A stretch of 64,000 bases of DNA from Panorpa germanica (GCA_963678705.1 OY783216.1:2852001-2916000); one strand, 5' to 3'. Shown: positions 1 through 10,635, counted from the stretch's first letter. A program made the numbers and translations. The notes: a model not told the origin generated them from the letters alone.

Positions 1-353
1 GACATAAATTTCATAAATTAGATGCGACGAGAACTTGCTAGCAATTTTAACATTATATTCCTTCTCAAATTACTCGTCGGTGCGATTTGTTCTCGTTTAT
101 GGTCGTAGAGCTGGTAGAGCTGGTTCTACGGACGACGTTTTATGGGCTACAGACTACAGACTATAGCTACAGCGTAAAACCAGTACATACCGAGTTACGT
201 GGCTTTGTGATTATATAGAACAGGGGTTGTGAACCTTTACCAGTGAGCAGCAGGTTTGTAAATATTAGTTTGTAGAACGAATCTACTAAAACTCACAAAC
301 GGGTCAACATTTGCTTTGCTAACGTGGTTTGTGTTACCTCAACCCTACATATA

Positions 354-1122
354 CAGGGTGTCCCAAAATTCAACGATAAGCGGACACCAGAGGATGGTCC
401 TGCTCATGACTACACAAGAAAAAAGAAAAAAAAAATTATTTATTATTAAGATGCCATACCTGTATTTATGCCGGTGGGAAACATTTTGAATATTTACTAG
501 AATGTAAATAACCTATTAAATTTATAAAATAAATGAAAAATTGTTTATTGTACCATTTGTTTTAATTCATTCAACAATAAAAAACCTATTTTGGGTATAG
601 TAAAAATGATAACTATCAACAACAACAATTTATAAAATATGGTTCTTGTTTAGAAATAGTATGCATAATTTTTTTTATTGCTAGTTTTCCTGGAGTATTA
701 TACCATTTTGGAATCTTGAATAGGTGTGCCAATTTTTAAAAAAAACTTGCCATAGTAGTGTTCATACTTTTTTTTCCACCACGATGAGTTAAAGTGGACT
801 GAAAGTAAAAATCTTTAAAAAAATTTAGGGAAAAAAATAATTTGGATTGATTTTTGCGTAAAAAATACTAGCATTCTGGGATTTTTAATGGTTGTGGTGG
901 ATAGCAGTGTTATTTAGGTTGCCTATAGAAAAAAAAAATCAGAAATATTTGAAAAATTGTGGTCATGGTAGTTAAAAACATCTTACGGTGTTTCAATTTT
1001 CGAAAGATTTTTTTTTTTTTTTTTGTAATTTCAAAATAAAATGAGATAAATTTTTTTTCTCGTGTAGTCAAGAGCAGGACCACCTCTGGTGCCCGCTTAT
1101 CGTTGAATTTTGGGACACCCTG
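354..1122. repeat. TIR element with CAGGGTGTCCC ends, non-coding
   Basis: Both ends carry a ~70 bp inverted repeat. The left starts CAGGGTGTCCCAAAATTC and the right is its reverse complement, ending GAATTTTGGGACACCCTG. A TA dinucleotide flanks each side (352-353 and 1123-1124), as expected for the Tc1/mariner superfamily. The 769 bp body is AT-rich and has no open frame resembling a transposase, so this is a non-autonomous element. Confidence 0.8.
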
Positions 1123-1208
1123 TATAGTTCAAATTACGAGAGTTCAACGGTGCCTCATGTTTAAAACAAGTTGTGCCGTATAAATCTGCGATACAGTTTT
1201 TATGATAT
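1123..1208 (+). repeat. Left half of the TATAGTTC palindromic element
   Basis: The sequence begins TATAGTTCAAATTACGAGAG and follows the left arm of the elements at 2121, 21435 and 30142 for about 85 bp, then diverges. It abuts the right end of the preceding TIR element. That element's TA target appears to coincide with the first TA of this one. Confidence 0.7.
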
Positions 1209-1797
1209 ACTAGTTAAACCCGATCACGCTTCCCTCTGTCTGATAATAGAAAACACATAAACACAGACGACGATCAACTGGAAAGAATGAATTCGAGTCG
1301 AATGCAACGTTGTGGCAAAATTTCAAGTCAATCGGCCGACTACTTTTCGAGTTTTGCGAGATATAAGAACGAAGGAATAAAATTTATCATCGTATAGTAT
1401 ATTTATACAAGTTTTATAACTTCTTTAAAGCAAAATGTACTCTCGTATTTTAAATTATAACAAAAATTAACAGTGTTAGAAATATGTTGTCGTATTTTAC
1501 ACTAACGAGTTCTTAATTAGTGGGTTACTGAGATAAGTAAGAGAGGAAGGGGTGGAACGAGTTAGGAGAGAGAGGATATTATAAGGAAGATGAATAGCGG
1601 TGAGGAAGATTAAAAGGAGAAACTAGGACAAGAGTGAGGTCCAGAAAATAATGAAGGAAAGGGAATCAGGAAAGAATACAGCAAAAGGCGGAGAGAAAAA
1701 GAGAAAGAGAGCGATGAGAACAAAACAAGTCAAGGATCGAAAGGATTAACAGCATTATAAGGAAATAGTTAAGATTGGTTTGTTTTAGTAAAGTTTA
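1209..1797. other. No gene; repeat-like sequence and a polypurine tract
   Basis: The 1209-1400 stretch has the look of old transposon sequence. The phrase CAAGTCAATCGGCCGACTAC is typical of dispersed insect repeats, but no ends could be defined. From about 1525 to 1745 the plus strand is strongly purine-rich (GGAAG, GAGAGAGAGG and AAAGAGAAAGAGAG runs). I see no coding sequence. Confidence 0.5.
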
Positions 1798-2062
1798 ATG
1801 GGCTTGTGTCCTATGTCTTAATTTCTATAAAAGTGTACTATATATTGATAAAGTGGGTTACTAGAACCTCAAATGTTCAATTACTTTTTAATAACTCCTT
1901 ATATGTTAAGAGATATTAACAATTAAAAAAGTCATTTTGTCTCTTTAATTATTAAAGGGATTCAACGTTGTAAACATTCCAAGTGCATGTGACATCACAA
2001 TCCTTGTGTAAGGTTACTGACCTTATAGCTCATAAATCTCTGCTACATGTTATATAGTTACT
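1798..2062 (+). repeat. ATGGGCTTGTGTCC element, 3'-truncated copy 1
   Basis: It starts ATGGGCTTGTGTCCTATGTC, preceded by TA, and matches the first ~265 bp of the complete copies (for example 28478-29112). It then breaks off after the ATAAATCTCTGCTACATG segment. The right inverted end is missing. Confidence 0.85.
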
Positions 2063-2069
2063 GACTTTT

Positions 2070-2120
2070 AATTGAGAGAACCCTAACACCTGCATTGGTA
2101 ATACAACAGATTCAAGGTAC
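2070..2120 (-). repeat. Short dispersed repeat (GGTGTTAGGGTTCTCTC), copy 1
   Basis: This is the reverse complement of the blocks at 3391-3460 and 4840-4918, sharing GCAGGTGTTAGGGTTCTCTC and TAGTATCTTGAATCTG-like sequence. The family is unknown. It abuts the element starting at 2121. Confidence 0.6.
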
Positions 2121-2338
2121 TATAGTTCAAATTACGAGAGTTCGGCGGCGACTCATACTTAAAACAAGTCGTGGGGTATAAACTGCCGATATAACTAAAA
2201 AACACTGACTCACTTATTTTTCTATAATGTATATAGAAACGAATAAGATAAAATTCATTATCGTATTATAGATTTATACCGCTCTTATAACCCCTTTTAA
2301 GTATAAATCGCCGCCGGACTATCGTAATTTGGACTATA
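2121..2338. repeat. TATAGTTC near-palindromic miniature element, copy 1
   Basis: A 218 bp miniature inverted-repeat element. The left arm starts TATAGTTCAAATTACGAGAG and the right arm ends as its reverse complement around CGTAATTTGGACTATA. The arms cover most of the element, so it could fold into a long hairpin. It carries no open frame of note. Related copies are at 30142-30359 and, interrupted, at 21435-22224. Confidence 0.85.
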
Positions 2339-3390
2339 GTAACGTTTTTTAATGCACTAAAAGTATCTAGATACTCAATACTCTGCAGTAGTGCACTTTT
2401 GATGACAAAGTGGTCATTGATGGAACGAGAGAACCAGCCGTACTAAAGCTTACAGTTTTATAGATCATAAATATAGAAAAAAGAGCCGATACCAAAAAGT
2501 AATTCGTGTCGGTAAAATAAACAAATTCAAATAAAAATTTAGTAGCATACGAAAAATCTTCAAATGTAACCACATGCCCAAAAATTAAGTAAAGGAAAAT
2601 TAATAAATAGTACAGTCTCTTGTCGACTTACAACGGGATTAAGTTTCGTAACTTCTTGTTCGTAAGTCGAGAACTGGCTGTAATGAGAAGTTAAAAATAG
2701 AATTTCATAAAAAAGTTAGGCGCTTTAGTCTGAGAAATAAATCTGAAAAAAAAATAAATAAATATGTAAATATATTCAGATTTGATTTTAAATGAATTAC
2801 GAAGCCAATCTATAGTCAACTTTCTTCATCATTCGCCTTGTAAACTCAATTCAATTCAATTCAATGAATTAAGTAAGTAAATAATGTAAAAATAATGTCG
2901 TAAAAAGCGTAAAAAAAAACATTATACAATTTTAAATTACTAATTTATTATCACATTCCATTCCCCGTAAAAATGTAATAAACAGTCACTGAATTTTACA
3001 AGTTTGTTTAAAGCACAAAGTATATTTCATTAAAATTAAAACCTGCATAAATAAATATTCTAGTCTTTCAAACAAAAGTTAAAAGTATTATTCAAAAGTT
3101 GTGCTTTTAAGAGATGGAAAAACAAAATAAATAAATAATGGTGCAGATAGCTAACTGCTATATTACAACGACAGCTACAGTGTGAAGAGCCAAGTAATCA
3201 GGGCCCAGACCGATTACATAAACAATGCAATTACTAAAAGTGCAGTTCTTTTTTATTAGTATGTAAAAAACCCGAAATAATTGCATTTGTAGATGTATTT
3301 ATATTTATGAAGTACAAACTGACCCAAAAGACATAGTAACAAAAATCCCATAATAAAAACACTTCTATTTCTATTAGACACTTTCTATTA
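2339..3390. other. AT-rich intergenic sequence, nothing recognised
   Basis: Very AT-rich, with simple A/T runs and (ATTCA)n-like bits near 2850. The short open frames have no recognisable similarity and no coding composition. Confidence 0.5.
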
Positions 3391-3460
3391 GAAAACGTTA
3401 TTAGTATCTTGAATCTGATGCATTACCAACGCAGGTGTTAGGGTTCTCTCAATTTTTATT
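3391..3460 (+). repeat. Short dispersed repeat (GGTGTTAGGGTTCTCTC), copy 2
   Basis: About 65 bp nearly identical to 4840-4918 (both contain CGTTATTAGTATCTTGAATC and GGTGTTAGGGTTCTCTC), and inverted relative to 2070-2120. Confidence 0.6.
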
Positions 3461-3728
3461 CTAGATTATTACGAGTGTTTAAAAAAAGAATTAACCAATA
3501 TAACCAGCCTTCTCAAATGATAAGCGTTTACCAACGCTATTTTTCTGCGCTATTCTTTTTCGCAATGCAGACTTAGCCTAAGAAAGAGTCCTCGGAAGCA
3601 TATTTTCGTCTAATTCTTTTACAGTGTAGCTATAAGTTCTCTCACACTGCCGTCTACTTCTTGAGTAGTGAGAACCGTACTGACGGCGGTCGAATTTAGT
3701 CTGTTTCAATGTGAGAGAGCCCTATTTA

Positions 3729-4107
3729 CAGAGGCGGCCTTAGGGGGGTGGCAAGCAGGGCAACCGCCCGGGGCCTCGCTCTTGTAGGGGCATTGCATTC
3801 TCATGCAACAACCCAAGTAGAAAAATTCATTACTATATATGTATTTGAATCTCGCGCCTCGCTCTTTAGAAATCCCACTAGAATCACTGCGTATATCTTT
3901 TAACGCATTCATGTACCTTAGTTTATCATCATTAATATTTGTCGTCTTTGTGCTTGTTAACTTTCATATCACTTCCAATATAAAATTTTATTTCTCGTCA
4001 ATTATCATCAAAAATACTTACTTACAATTTACATAAATTATACAAAGAACAAGTGCCTCGCAAAGATCTGCTACCCTGTGGCCTCGCAATGGTTAAAGCC
4101 GCCCCTG
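3729..4107. mobile_element. hAT-like miniature element with perfect 8 bp TSD
   Basis: The element runs from CAGAGGCGGCCTTAGGGG to AAAGCCGCCCCTG, so the ends are short imperfect inverted repeats with CAG/CTG termini. CCTATTTA occurs immediately on both sides (3721-3728 and 4108-4115). An 8 bp duplication is the hAT superfamily signature. It is 379 bp and non-coding. Open frames seen on either strand recur in the other copies only because the DNA is shared. Relatives lie at 46573-46836, 53029-53328 and 60777-61148. Confidence 0.85.
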
Positions 4108-4359
4108 CCTATTTAAATAAGATTAAAATATTGTTCTCCATCTTAAAAGGTAACGTTTACGCTTCTAATTAGCAAGTAATCCATTTAACCTTAGTTTTTA
4201 ATATTTAATCCAACGCTGTTCAAATAATAAGATAAAACAAAAATGTGTTGTAAATATTGAATAAATAAATTGATAAAAATTTCCAAGCTCTATTTTAAAA
4301 TATCCTCCAACACTTCATTGGCAAGTCATTACCATTAAATGAATTTCGCACGTCGTAGC

Positions 4360-4610
4360 CATTGTGGAGGTTGTGGTGGGGTGGGTCGGCAGAGGAAGGG
4401 GAAGAGGAGGCGTCGGTAATGTAGGGCGACGCAGGAGTTGCAAAGTACCGGTGGGAGTCTGTTGGTAGGAACACTTCTATTAATAAATCTTACGAGCTGC
4501 TAAACTAAATTTAGCCCCAACGTTATTTCCGAAACGACGCGATGGTCGGTCGTGACACATTCAACAGCACCCAGCACCCAGCAGCAAACAGCCAGCGCCA
4601 CAGGCAACGA
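4360..4610. promoter_or_regulatory. GC-rich island, possible promoter or 5' exon
   Basis: A local rise in G+C within an AT-rich region. It holds a GGTGGGG/GGAGGCG-rich part, CGACGCGATGG, and CCCAGCACCCAGCAGC followed by CAGCGCCACAGGCAACGACG. The composition resembles the 5' ends of insect genes. I could not assign it to a transcript or strand. Confidence 0.3.
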
Positions 4611-5266
4611 CGAGAAAATATTACACTAAATAATTAATATTTTTTTACATTTATGTGTCAACTTGTACTTTAAAAAAATTAACTAGGAAGGGAAGTGACA
4701 CAAATCACAAATGCTATAGAATGTAAATATACCATATACAGTGCGGATTTAAAGGCAAGCGAACAAGGAGTCCCACAAAACTGCAGCTAACTTTGTACTT
4801 TTTGCTGGCATCAAGTTAGTTTTGGTAAAATATTAATTTCTATTAAAAAACGTTATTAGTATCTTGAATCTGATGTATTACCAATGCAGGTGTTAGGGTT
4901 CTCTCAATTTTTATTTTATTTTTATTAATACTTCACGGGCTTCTTAGGACCACTGTCCTTTTTTCGCACTTCTTACTTTATTTTATTTACATTTTATCTA
5001 TTTACATTTCATTATTATTATTACTACCTAAACTTTTAACCCCGCTTTATGCCATAACCTGTCTATGACTAGGCACACTGGCCACCTCGGATATCTTAGT
5101 AGTTCCTGCATACTCGTTGGCAACTCCACTCCATTTTTTACCAAAACTCTGTACAAATTATTTCTGCAGACCTCCGTTTCTGAACATTAGAAGATCAAAT
5201 GTTTTGGATCTGCTACCCCTTCTCCTTCTACCAAGAGATTTCTTTTCAGATGTGCCAATGCCACTA
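4611..5266. other. No gene; includes short repeat copy 3
   Basis: Mostly AT-rich filler. Positions 4840-4918 are the third copy of the GGTGTTAGGGTTCTCTC repeat. The rest (4920-5266) has no recognisable coding region. Confidence 0.45.
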
Positions 5267-5520
5267 CCCAGTAAACATTTTGGAGTCATTTTGACATCAT
5301 ATTGAAGATGCGTCATGATTCTTTTGTCATAAAAGAGTTCATTTATAGTTCAGTTTCTCACATTTTTTCATATAAAATGTCTACTTTATCGGCTACAGAT
5401 GACGGAACCACTCCACCTGTCGGAATACAAATGAAGATAAAGTTGATGCGAACTATAATTGAAGTGAAATAGTGATAGAAACGTCACTAAATAGGGCACT
5501 TCACCAAATTGTTTACTGGG
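5267..5520. mobile_element. CCCAGTAAAC TIR element, short subfamily, TA TSD
   Basis: The left end is CCCAGTAAACATTTTGG and the right end CCAAATTGTTTACTGGG, forming an inverted repeat. TA flanks both sides (5265-5266 and 5521-5522). At 254 bp it is a non-autonomous element. Its body (GACATCATATTGAAGATG...) matches 22765-22970 and 47278-47519 but differs from the long subfamily at 9885, 12914 and 51040, with which it shares both ends. Confidence 0.85.
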
Positions 5521-5557
5521 TAGTTCTGTCAATTTAAAGTCAGTAATTATATAACAA

Positions 5558-5922
5558 GAGCGGCACAGTAGACGAGAGCATTGATGCTCGGGTTCGATCC
5601 CCGGGCCAGATATTATCTGGGTTTTGGTTATAATTCTTGAGTGGTGACCAGGTGTGAAAGAATAGTCCCAAGGTTGCTCATGCATGTCGTAAGAGGCGAC
5701 TAAAATGGGTACCCAGTGTCTGGGGGTATAGCCGGGAACCCTGCCCCTGGGGATTATATCAGGGGACTGGTCCTCCAGGCTGGGGGTTGGGCATGGTGCT
5801 AACAACTCCACCCCGTGAAAAAAGCCTTGTTACGAAATCTCAAGTAATTAAATCATTCGGAATTTTTTTGAAAAGGCCAGAGCCCACCCAGGGCTGTCGA
5901 GCCACTGAAGAAGAAGAAGAAG
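5558..5922 (+). mobile_element. SINE-like retroelement with tRNA-type B box, (GAA)n tail and 13 bp TSD
   Basis: A 365 bp insertion flanked by a perfect direct repeat AATTATATAACAA (5545-5557 and 5923-5935), the mark of LINE-driven retroposition. A tRNA-like B box GGTTCGATCC is at 5591-5600. The 3' region (CATGCATGTCGTAAGAGGCG and GAGCCACTGAAGAAGAAG) resembles the tails of insect non-LTR elements and ends in a GAA microsatellite. No convincing A box or tRNA fold was seen, so the head class is uncertain. Open frames on both strands here are not genes. Confidence 0.8.
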
Positions 5923-5935
5923 AATTATATAACAA

Positions 5936-6640
5936 TCATTTATTAAAAAAAAAAAATCTTATTTCATGATTGGCAAAGAATTAATTCACCAAATGATTAT
6001 CGTGTGAAAAGGGAAAGAATATAAATACATAACTCTTTTTAAACCGCAAGCAAAGAATACTACAATAACGTAAACGCTCTTATAGCATCAAACTCTTGCT
6101 AGCAATGAATATTATATTCTCGGACCAGCGGTTCATAGGCTACTGATCTATAGCACACATGATTTGTGTACAAGCAATATATTTTATAGTGCAAGTCATG
6201 TTGTTTGTGCGCGAATTTTTTATACGAATATTGCTTTTTTATTACAGTTTATTTTTAAGGTTAAAACTTACCACCCTTTCAGTAATTACATATTTATATA
6301 TTCTTTTATAAGCTTATTTTCCTGGGTTTCATTAAAAAAGTACGAAGTGAATTTGCTTGTATATGATTTGCGATAATGTCACGTGACGGTATCCAACTGT
6401 CACTTCCGTTCGTTGGTTAGAAACAAAATCTATGTGGAATGTTTACTTTCCTGTCGCTGCAGAATAGCTCCACTCAAGTTCCAGCTCCAGCTCCAGCTTT
6501 GCCAAGTGCTATTCAAACTATTTGTAAAGGATATTCACGGAGCCTTGTTAAATATGAATGATTTTGCTTTTACAGGAAAAAGGAAGTTCGACATGACAAA
6601 ATAACAGTTGCGCTGAAGTTGCTGTCAAAAGTTACATGTA
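5936..6640. other. AT-rich intergenic sequence, nothing recognised
   Basis: No recognisable gene. Short open frames at 6164-6376 and 6383-6604 look like random AT-rich or repeat-derived translations (for example a CCAGCTCCAGCTCCAGC microrepeat at 6480). Confidence 0.45.
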
Positions 6641-6857
6641 TTAAGGCTAGACCCCATTGAGGAATAATTCCGCGAGGGGGTTTTAATTCCGTATACTAAA
6701 ACGTATCTAGCACACACTGCAGATGCATACTGGTTAGTAAGAGATCCGCCGGCAAGAGGCCGGAATTAATTCCGTAGTGCGTGCGTCCTCATTCAACTAT
6801 ATGTTCGCGTAGAATTAAAACCGGTGGTGTGCGCATGTTTATATGATTCTATGTGTT

Positions 6858-7194
6858 ATGCCGTCTTCACACCAGAAAAAGTTGTTGTCAAAAAACATGT
6901 TTGCTTTATTTTAAAACAGTTCTGTTCACACTAGTTTTGTTTTTAGTGTTTTTCTGTGTGTCCCATAAAAATTAGAAGCATGATAAACAACAACTGACAA
7001 GCGCAAATGTTCACAAACAATAAAACTGCGTGTTCAAACAAAGCAGACTAAAAAACAACAACAAACGTGTTTTCCTTTGATCTTACCAACTCCAGATGGG
7101 AATGTGTTTTGTTTACTAAAACAGCAACAAAAGACAACATGACAAAGACAATTCTCTAAAAAATAATCAACACTGTTCTTAAATTTATTAAAAA
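6858..7194. repeat. Upstream relative of the CCGG-TIR miniature element
   Basis: Starts near TGCCGTCTTCACACCAG, a variant of the end of the element that follows. It shares an internal block with it: CCAACTCCAGATGGGAATG at ~7087 against CCGACTCCAGATGGGAATG at ~7273, both followed by TTTGTTTACTAAAACAGCAA. The right end is not clear. Confidence 0.55.
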
Positions 7195-7434
7195 TGTAAC
7201 GCCGGTTTCACACCAGAGAGACAGTTTTGAAGACAAGCGCAATTGTTCCCAAAAAACAAAATTGATCTTACCGACTCCAGATGGGAATGTGATTTGTTTA
7301 CTAAAACAGCAATAAAAGACAAAAATGTTTTAAGAACTGTCTCTTTGGTGTAAACATTGGTAGTTTTATTCAGAAAAACAAGTTTTTGTTCGTGTTTCAT
7401 TGAACTGTCCCTCTGGTGTAAAACCGGCATTACA
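7195..7434. repeat. CCGG-TIR miniature element
   Basis: A 240 bp element with ~33 bp inverted ends: TGTAACGCCGGTTTCACACC on the left, and the reverse complement of TGTAATGCCGGTTTTACACC on the right. It is non-coding. No clear TSD was identified, so the superfamily is not assigned. Confidence 0.7.
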
Positions 7435-8019
7435 GAATTCGCGTTATTCTTCTGCACGGAATTATTACTCTATAGAGTCTAGCGCTTAAACCTGTCTCAC
7501 ACTAAAACCTACGTTGTTGTTTCACTTTACAACACTTTATCATAAAATAAAACTTCTACTTTAATGTTTATTATTAATGTAATTAATATTGGCAAATGAA
7601 ATTGTAGTGAAACTACTAGACTACTACTACTAGTTTCTGGTATACACACTAAATAGTTATAGTTTTATCTTTTCTTTCACTTAAAATTAGATGTTTTCAC
7701 AGCAACACAAACACACAGAGCTGATTTGATCTAGAACAGAATCGCGACGCGTTTTGACTATTGATCAGTTTTTCTTTTGTTAATTGATTTCAATGTATCT
7801 GAACAAACAATATTGGCACGACTGTGTGCGCTGTGTGTTGGGCTGACTCTGCAATTCTATTTCTTTTCATGCGGTAATTGCAGTTATCGGTTTTCTATAG
7901 CAGAATATTGGCACAGATGTTTCTTTAACATTTTATTCCGCTATGACGCTGAGGGGATACATCCAGCTAGCATTTCGGAAGTCAGGAAATAGATAGGTGT
8001 ATTGAAAGAGTTCCTTTGT
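7435..8019. other. No gene recognised
   Basis: AT-rich sequence without a supported feature. An open frame at 7777-7992 has no recognisable similarity. Confidence 0.4.
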
Positions 8020-8800
8020 TCATCACAAAGGCGGTGGACTAGTTGGGGTATTAATATTGTACTTATTAGACAACAAGGGACTATAATTCATTAAGGTTAA
8101 AACGATAAAAAAAAGCATATTTTCGTTAATGTTCTTTGACGACACAGTTAATATATAATTCTTTCTATAACTACTACATGATAAAATGACATTTGAAGAA
8201 TACTTTGTGAAATTTTCATAAATAAATATCAAGAAATGAGGCATTGACAGCAAATCTCCGCAGACGTCACAAAAAAAAGTAACTTTGCGGTGCCACTCAT
8301 AACTCACCACTGGATTTTCTGAAATCGAAAATCCAAAATGATTTCTTTAGTTGATAAGTTTCTGCAAGTAATGCTGTTAAGTTTTTTCTTTTTTATTGAT
8401 TTTTCAATATTTTAGAGAACTTAAAATTCAAAATACCGATTTTTCATGAAAGAAATCAGAAACTTTGTTATTTTAAAATATGTTAAAATTAAAAAATTAA
8501 AAAAAACTCAGCAGCGTAACTTGGCATTTATGTAAGTAAAGAGTGTGCAAAATTTTAAAACAATCGGTCAAGTAGATTTTGAGCTAGAGATGGCACTGAC
8601 TCTGAAAAAGCTAAGTGTGAGAAAACTGGTTTAAAAGAGAGGTAAAGACTTAAAAGTCTATATCTCCGACAATTTTACTCCAATCGGCTTCAAATTTTCA
8701 TACAATAAAGTTAATATGTTGTACATTAATATAAATAAATAAAAAAAATTAAAACCTTACACCTCCATTCCTATGGGTCCCTACAAGAGCTCCCTACCCC
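8020..8800 (-). repeat. Unclassified ~700 bp repeat (R3), copy A, with exon-like relic
   Basis: On the minus strand this matches 19665-20330 and 23455-24170. Shared segments include TTGAGCTAGAGA, CAAAGTTTCTGATTTTT-like and AGTTATGAGTGGCACCGC. Near 8320 the minus strand reads TTTCGATTTCAG followed by AAAATCCAGTG, which looks like a splice acceptor. An uninterrupted frame of ~95 codons follows, down to 8023. The frame contains VSYEWHR, FFCDVC and FLIFIYENFTKYSSNVILSC. C-rich sequence marks the outer end. The protein family is not recognised. Confidence 0.6.
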
Positions 8801-9539
8801 TTAAGGCTGCCACTGCATATATCTATTGAGTATTTCCTATGATCAACAAAATTGTCTTATACATACGATGTATATTTATCGCACTAAAGAACTTTCTAAA
8901 GAAAAATTAGAAGTTTAAGCAACGTAACAAAGAATGACAGAAAATAAAGACGAGGAACAACTCACGATAGCATCTTGGTCCACTTTGTTATTGACTTATT
9001 TTGGGTTTCCCAAGAGACAGGAACAGAAAATTGGGTAAATGCGTTCACAAGAAATCTATAGTATTAAATCTTCAACAAAGTTCTCGTTTCCCTTTTATTA
9101 TTTTTGTCAGGTTATAAGCTGATAATATTAAGAGTGACAAAAGGAATCCGTATGTCCTGAAGTCGTAGTCCTAAAGTCCTGAAGTGTAGTAGCAGAGAAA
9201 CAGCTTAAAAGGATTAAAAGTTTGTGATTTGTTTAAAAGTTACAACAACTTAAACACTGCCTCTCCCTTCTTTCAATTAGTTGTGGATTGATTATTAATA
9301 CACGCTTCCTCTTCAGCCCCCTTATCCAAGTCTCATAGCAATTCTCTGGTCATGTTCTATTTTGTCCACGTGTCATTATATTTTATGCAGCAGACAGGAT
9401 TTTTAGCGCAGTGGGTATATGTAGTTACAAGTGTTATGCATAATTAAAACTTCACAGCGGTATATTTAGAAAATAAATTAATAATTTGCTGTTACATGGT
9501 GGATGGGTATTGTTGAACTATGTACATGAACGGAATTTC
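8801..9539. other. No gene recognised
   Basis: AT-rich sequence with no supported coding region, defined repeat ends or RNA gene. Confidence 0.4.
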
Positions 9540-9700
9540 AGATCACTCAATAAGTTCGTGGGATGAGATATAAATAGCGTCAGCTAACAATAGTACCAAC
9601 CTTCAAACGATATGTGTCCAAATTTCATTACATTCCGAGCATTAGTTTATTAATTACAGAGGTTTTAGTGACGCTACTTTTGTAATTTTCAAAACACTGA
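9540..9700 (-). mobile_element. Mariner-family terminal remnant
   Basis: Read on the minus strand it parallels the 5' region of the mariner at 60014-60667. A TTTTGAAAATTACAAAAGTAGC-like stretch is followed by ATGAAATTTGGAC, TTTGAAGGTTGGTACTA and GCGCTATTTATATC-like sequence. The plus-strand block TAGTACCAACCTTCAAACGA also occurs at 13951. It is only a fragment, with no transposase frame left. Confidence 0.5.
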
Positions 9701-9777
9701 ATCTGTCCACATGGCGCACGGTTTCGTCATTTGACGCTTGTTCTACGCTTTCTTGTAGCTTCCATTTAAATAAAGAG

Positions 9778-9884
9778 GAGCTGCAACATGTCATAGCTGT
9801 AGCGTACTGCACGATGCATAGACGTAATCTTCTTTTAAAAATGACGGGCTCGGCAGTCAATTTTGTTCTTATTATTGAACAATA
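9778..9884. repeat. Flanking copy of a duplicated segment (filled site)
   Basis: This holds GCTGCAACATGTCATA and GGCAGTCAATTTTGTTCTTA up to TTGAACAATA. It pairs with the segment at 10636-10735. Its continuation resumes at 10262 after the inserted element (GTCACTCGGTATACTGATTG). Confidence 0.75.
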
Positions 9885-10259
9885 CCCAGTAAACATTTTG
9901 GAGTAAATTCTACTTAATTTCTATTACATATCATGAATTTTTTGTCTGGAACGTGTTCGTTTTCTATTCAGTCGTTCATAGGAAAGGTCCTTTTTATGAC
10001 CTACAGACATTGCAACGACGGTTCACTGCTGAATTAAAAGCGGAGTAGGTTTATGATTTATGACCGGATAATAAAAATATACCCATATGGGAAAGAAACA
10101 GAAATACTTAATGAATGATGTTGGAAAAAGAAAGAATATTATTATGAAAAACTAACACAAAATCTGTGACAGGTAGAGAACTTGTAAAGCGTTAGAATAG
10201 AATTGTACGAGTGACTCGAACTTCACCAAATAGGACACTTCACCAAATTGTTTACTGGG
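9885..10259. mobile_element. CCCAGTAAAC TIR element, internally deleted long-subfamily copy, proven TA TSD
   Basis: Ends are CCCAGTAAACATTTTGG and CCAAATTGTTTACTGGG, with TA on both sides (9883-9884 and 10260-10261). The flanks, joined across the element, match the uninterrupted sequence TTGAACAATAGTCATTCGC at ~10695. The insertion and its TA duplication are therefore seen directly. It is 375 bp and lacks the middle ~450 bp found in 12914-13744 and 51040-51889. Confidence 0.9.
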
Positions 10260-10635
10260 TAGTCACTCGGTATACTGATTGAAATACTGTATTGTATAAT
10301 TTAATTGCGCTGAATTCGACATAAGCTGTGAATCTGAGTCTGAGTACACTGAGATATATGGAATGGATATGGAATTTAAAAGCATGTATTAATGTATTGA
10401 AGCCAGTATTCAAAGTTATAGTTAAGAAAATTGGAGGAATGCAAAAGCAGAACACAACAAATTATGAAAAACTCAACACAGCACGCAGCAGATATGATTT
10501 TCCAATAAGTTAATAAAAATTTAATAGAAAGAAAAGTGGGGGAATAAAATTTCTTTATCTGAGCAATATTCAAAGATGAGAAAATAAAATAATAGATCTT
10601 GACAAGGATGGTGCTTAAATTTTTGGAGTAAACAA

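Noticed and set aside
1209-1400. Helitron ending in CTAGT on the minus strand near 1212
   Set aside because: CTAGT and repeat-like phrases are present, but no 5' TC end or 3' hairpin could be defined.
5591-5600. GGTTCGATCC resembling a tRNA gene B box
   Set aside because: No matching acceptor or anticodon stems. It lies inside a TSD-flanked retroelement with a GAA tail, so it is a SINE promoter-like motif and not a tRNA gene.
5386-5811. 141-codon minus-strand open frame
   Set aside because: It crosses the boundary between a DNA transposon and the SINE and has no domain; the frame is a by-product of GC-rich repeat sequence.
7188-7457. 89-codon minus-strand frame
   Set aside because: It exactly overlaps the CCGG-TIR miniature element, so the frame is incidental.
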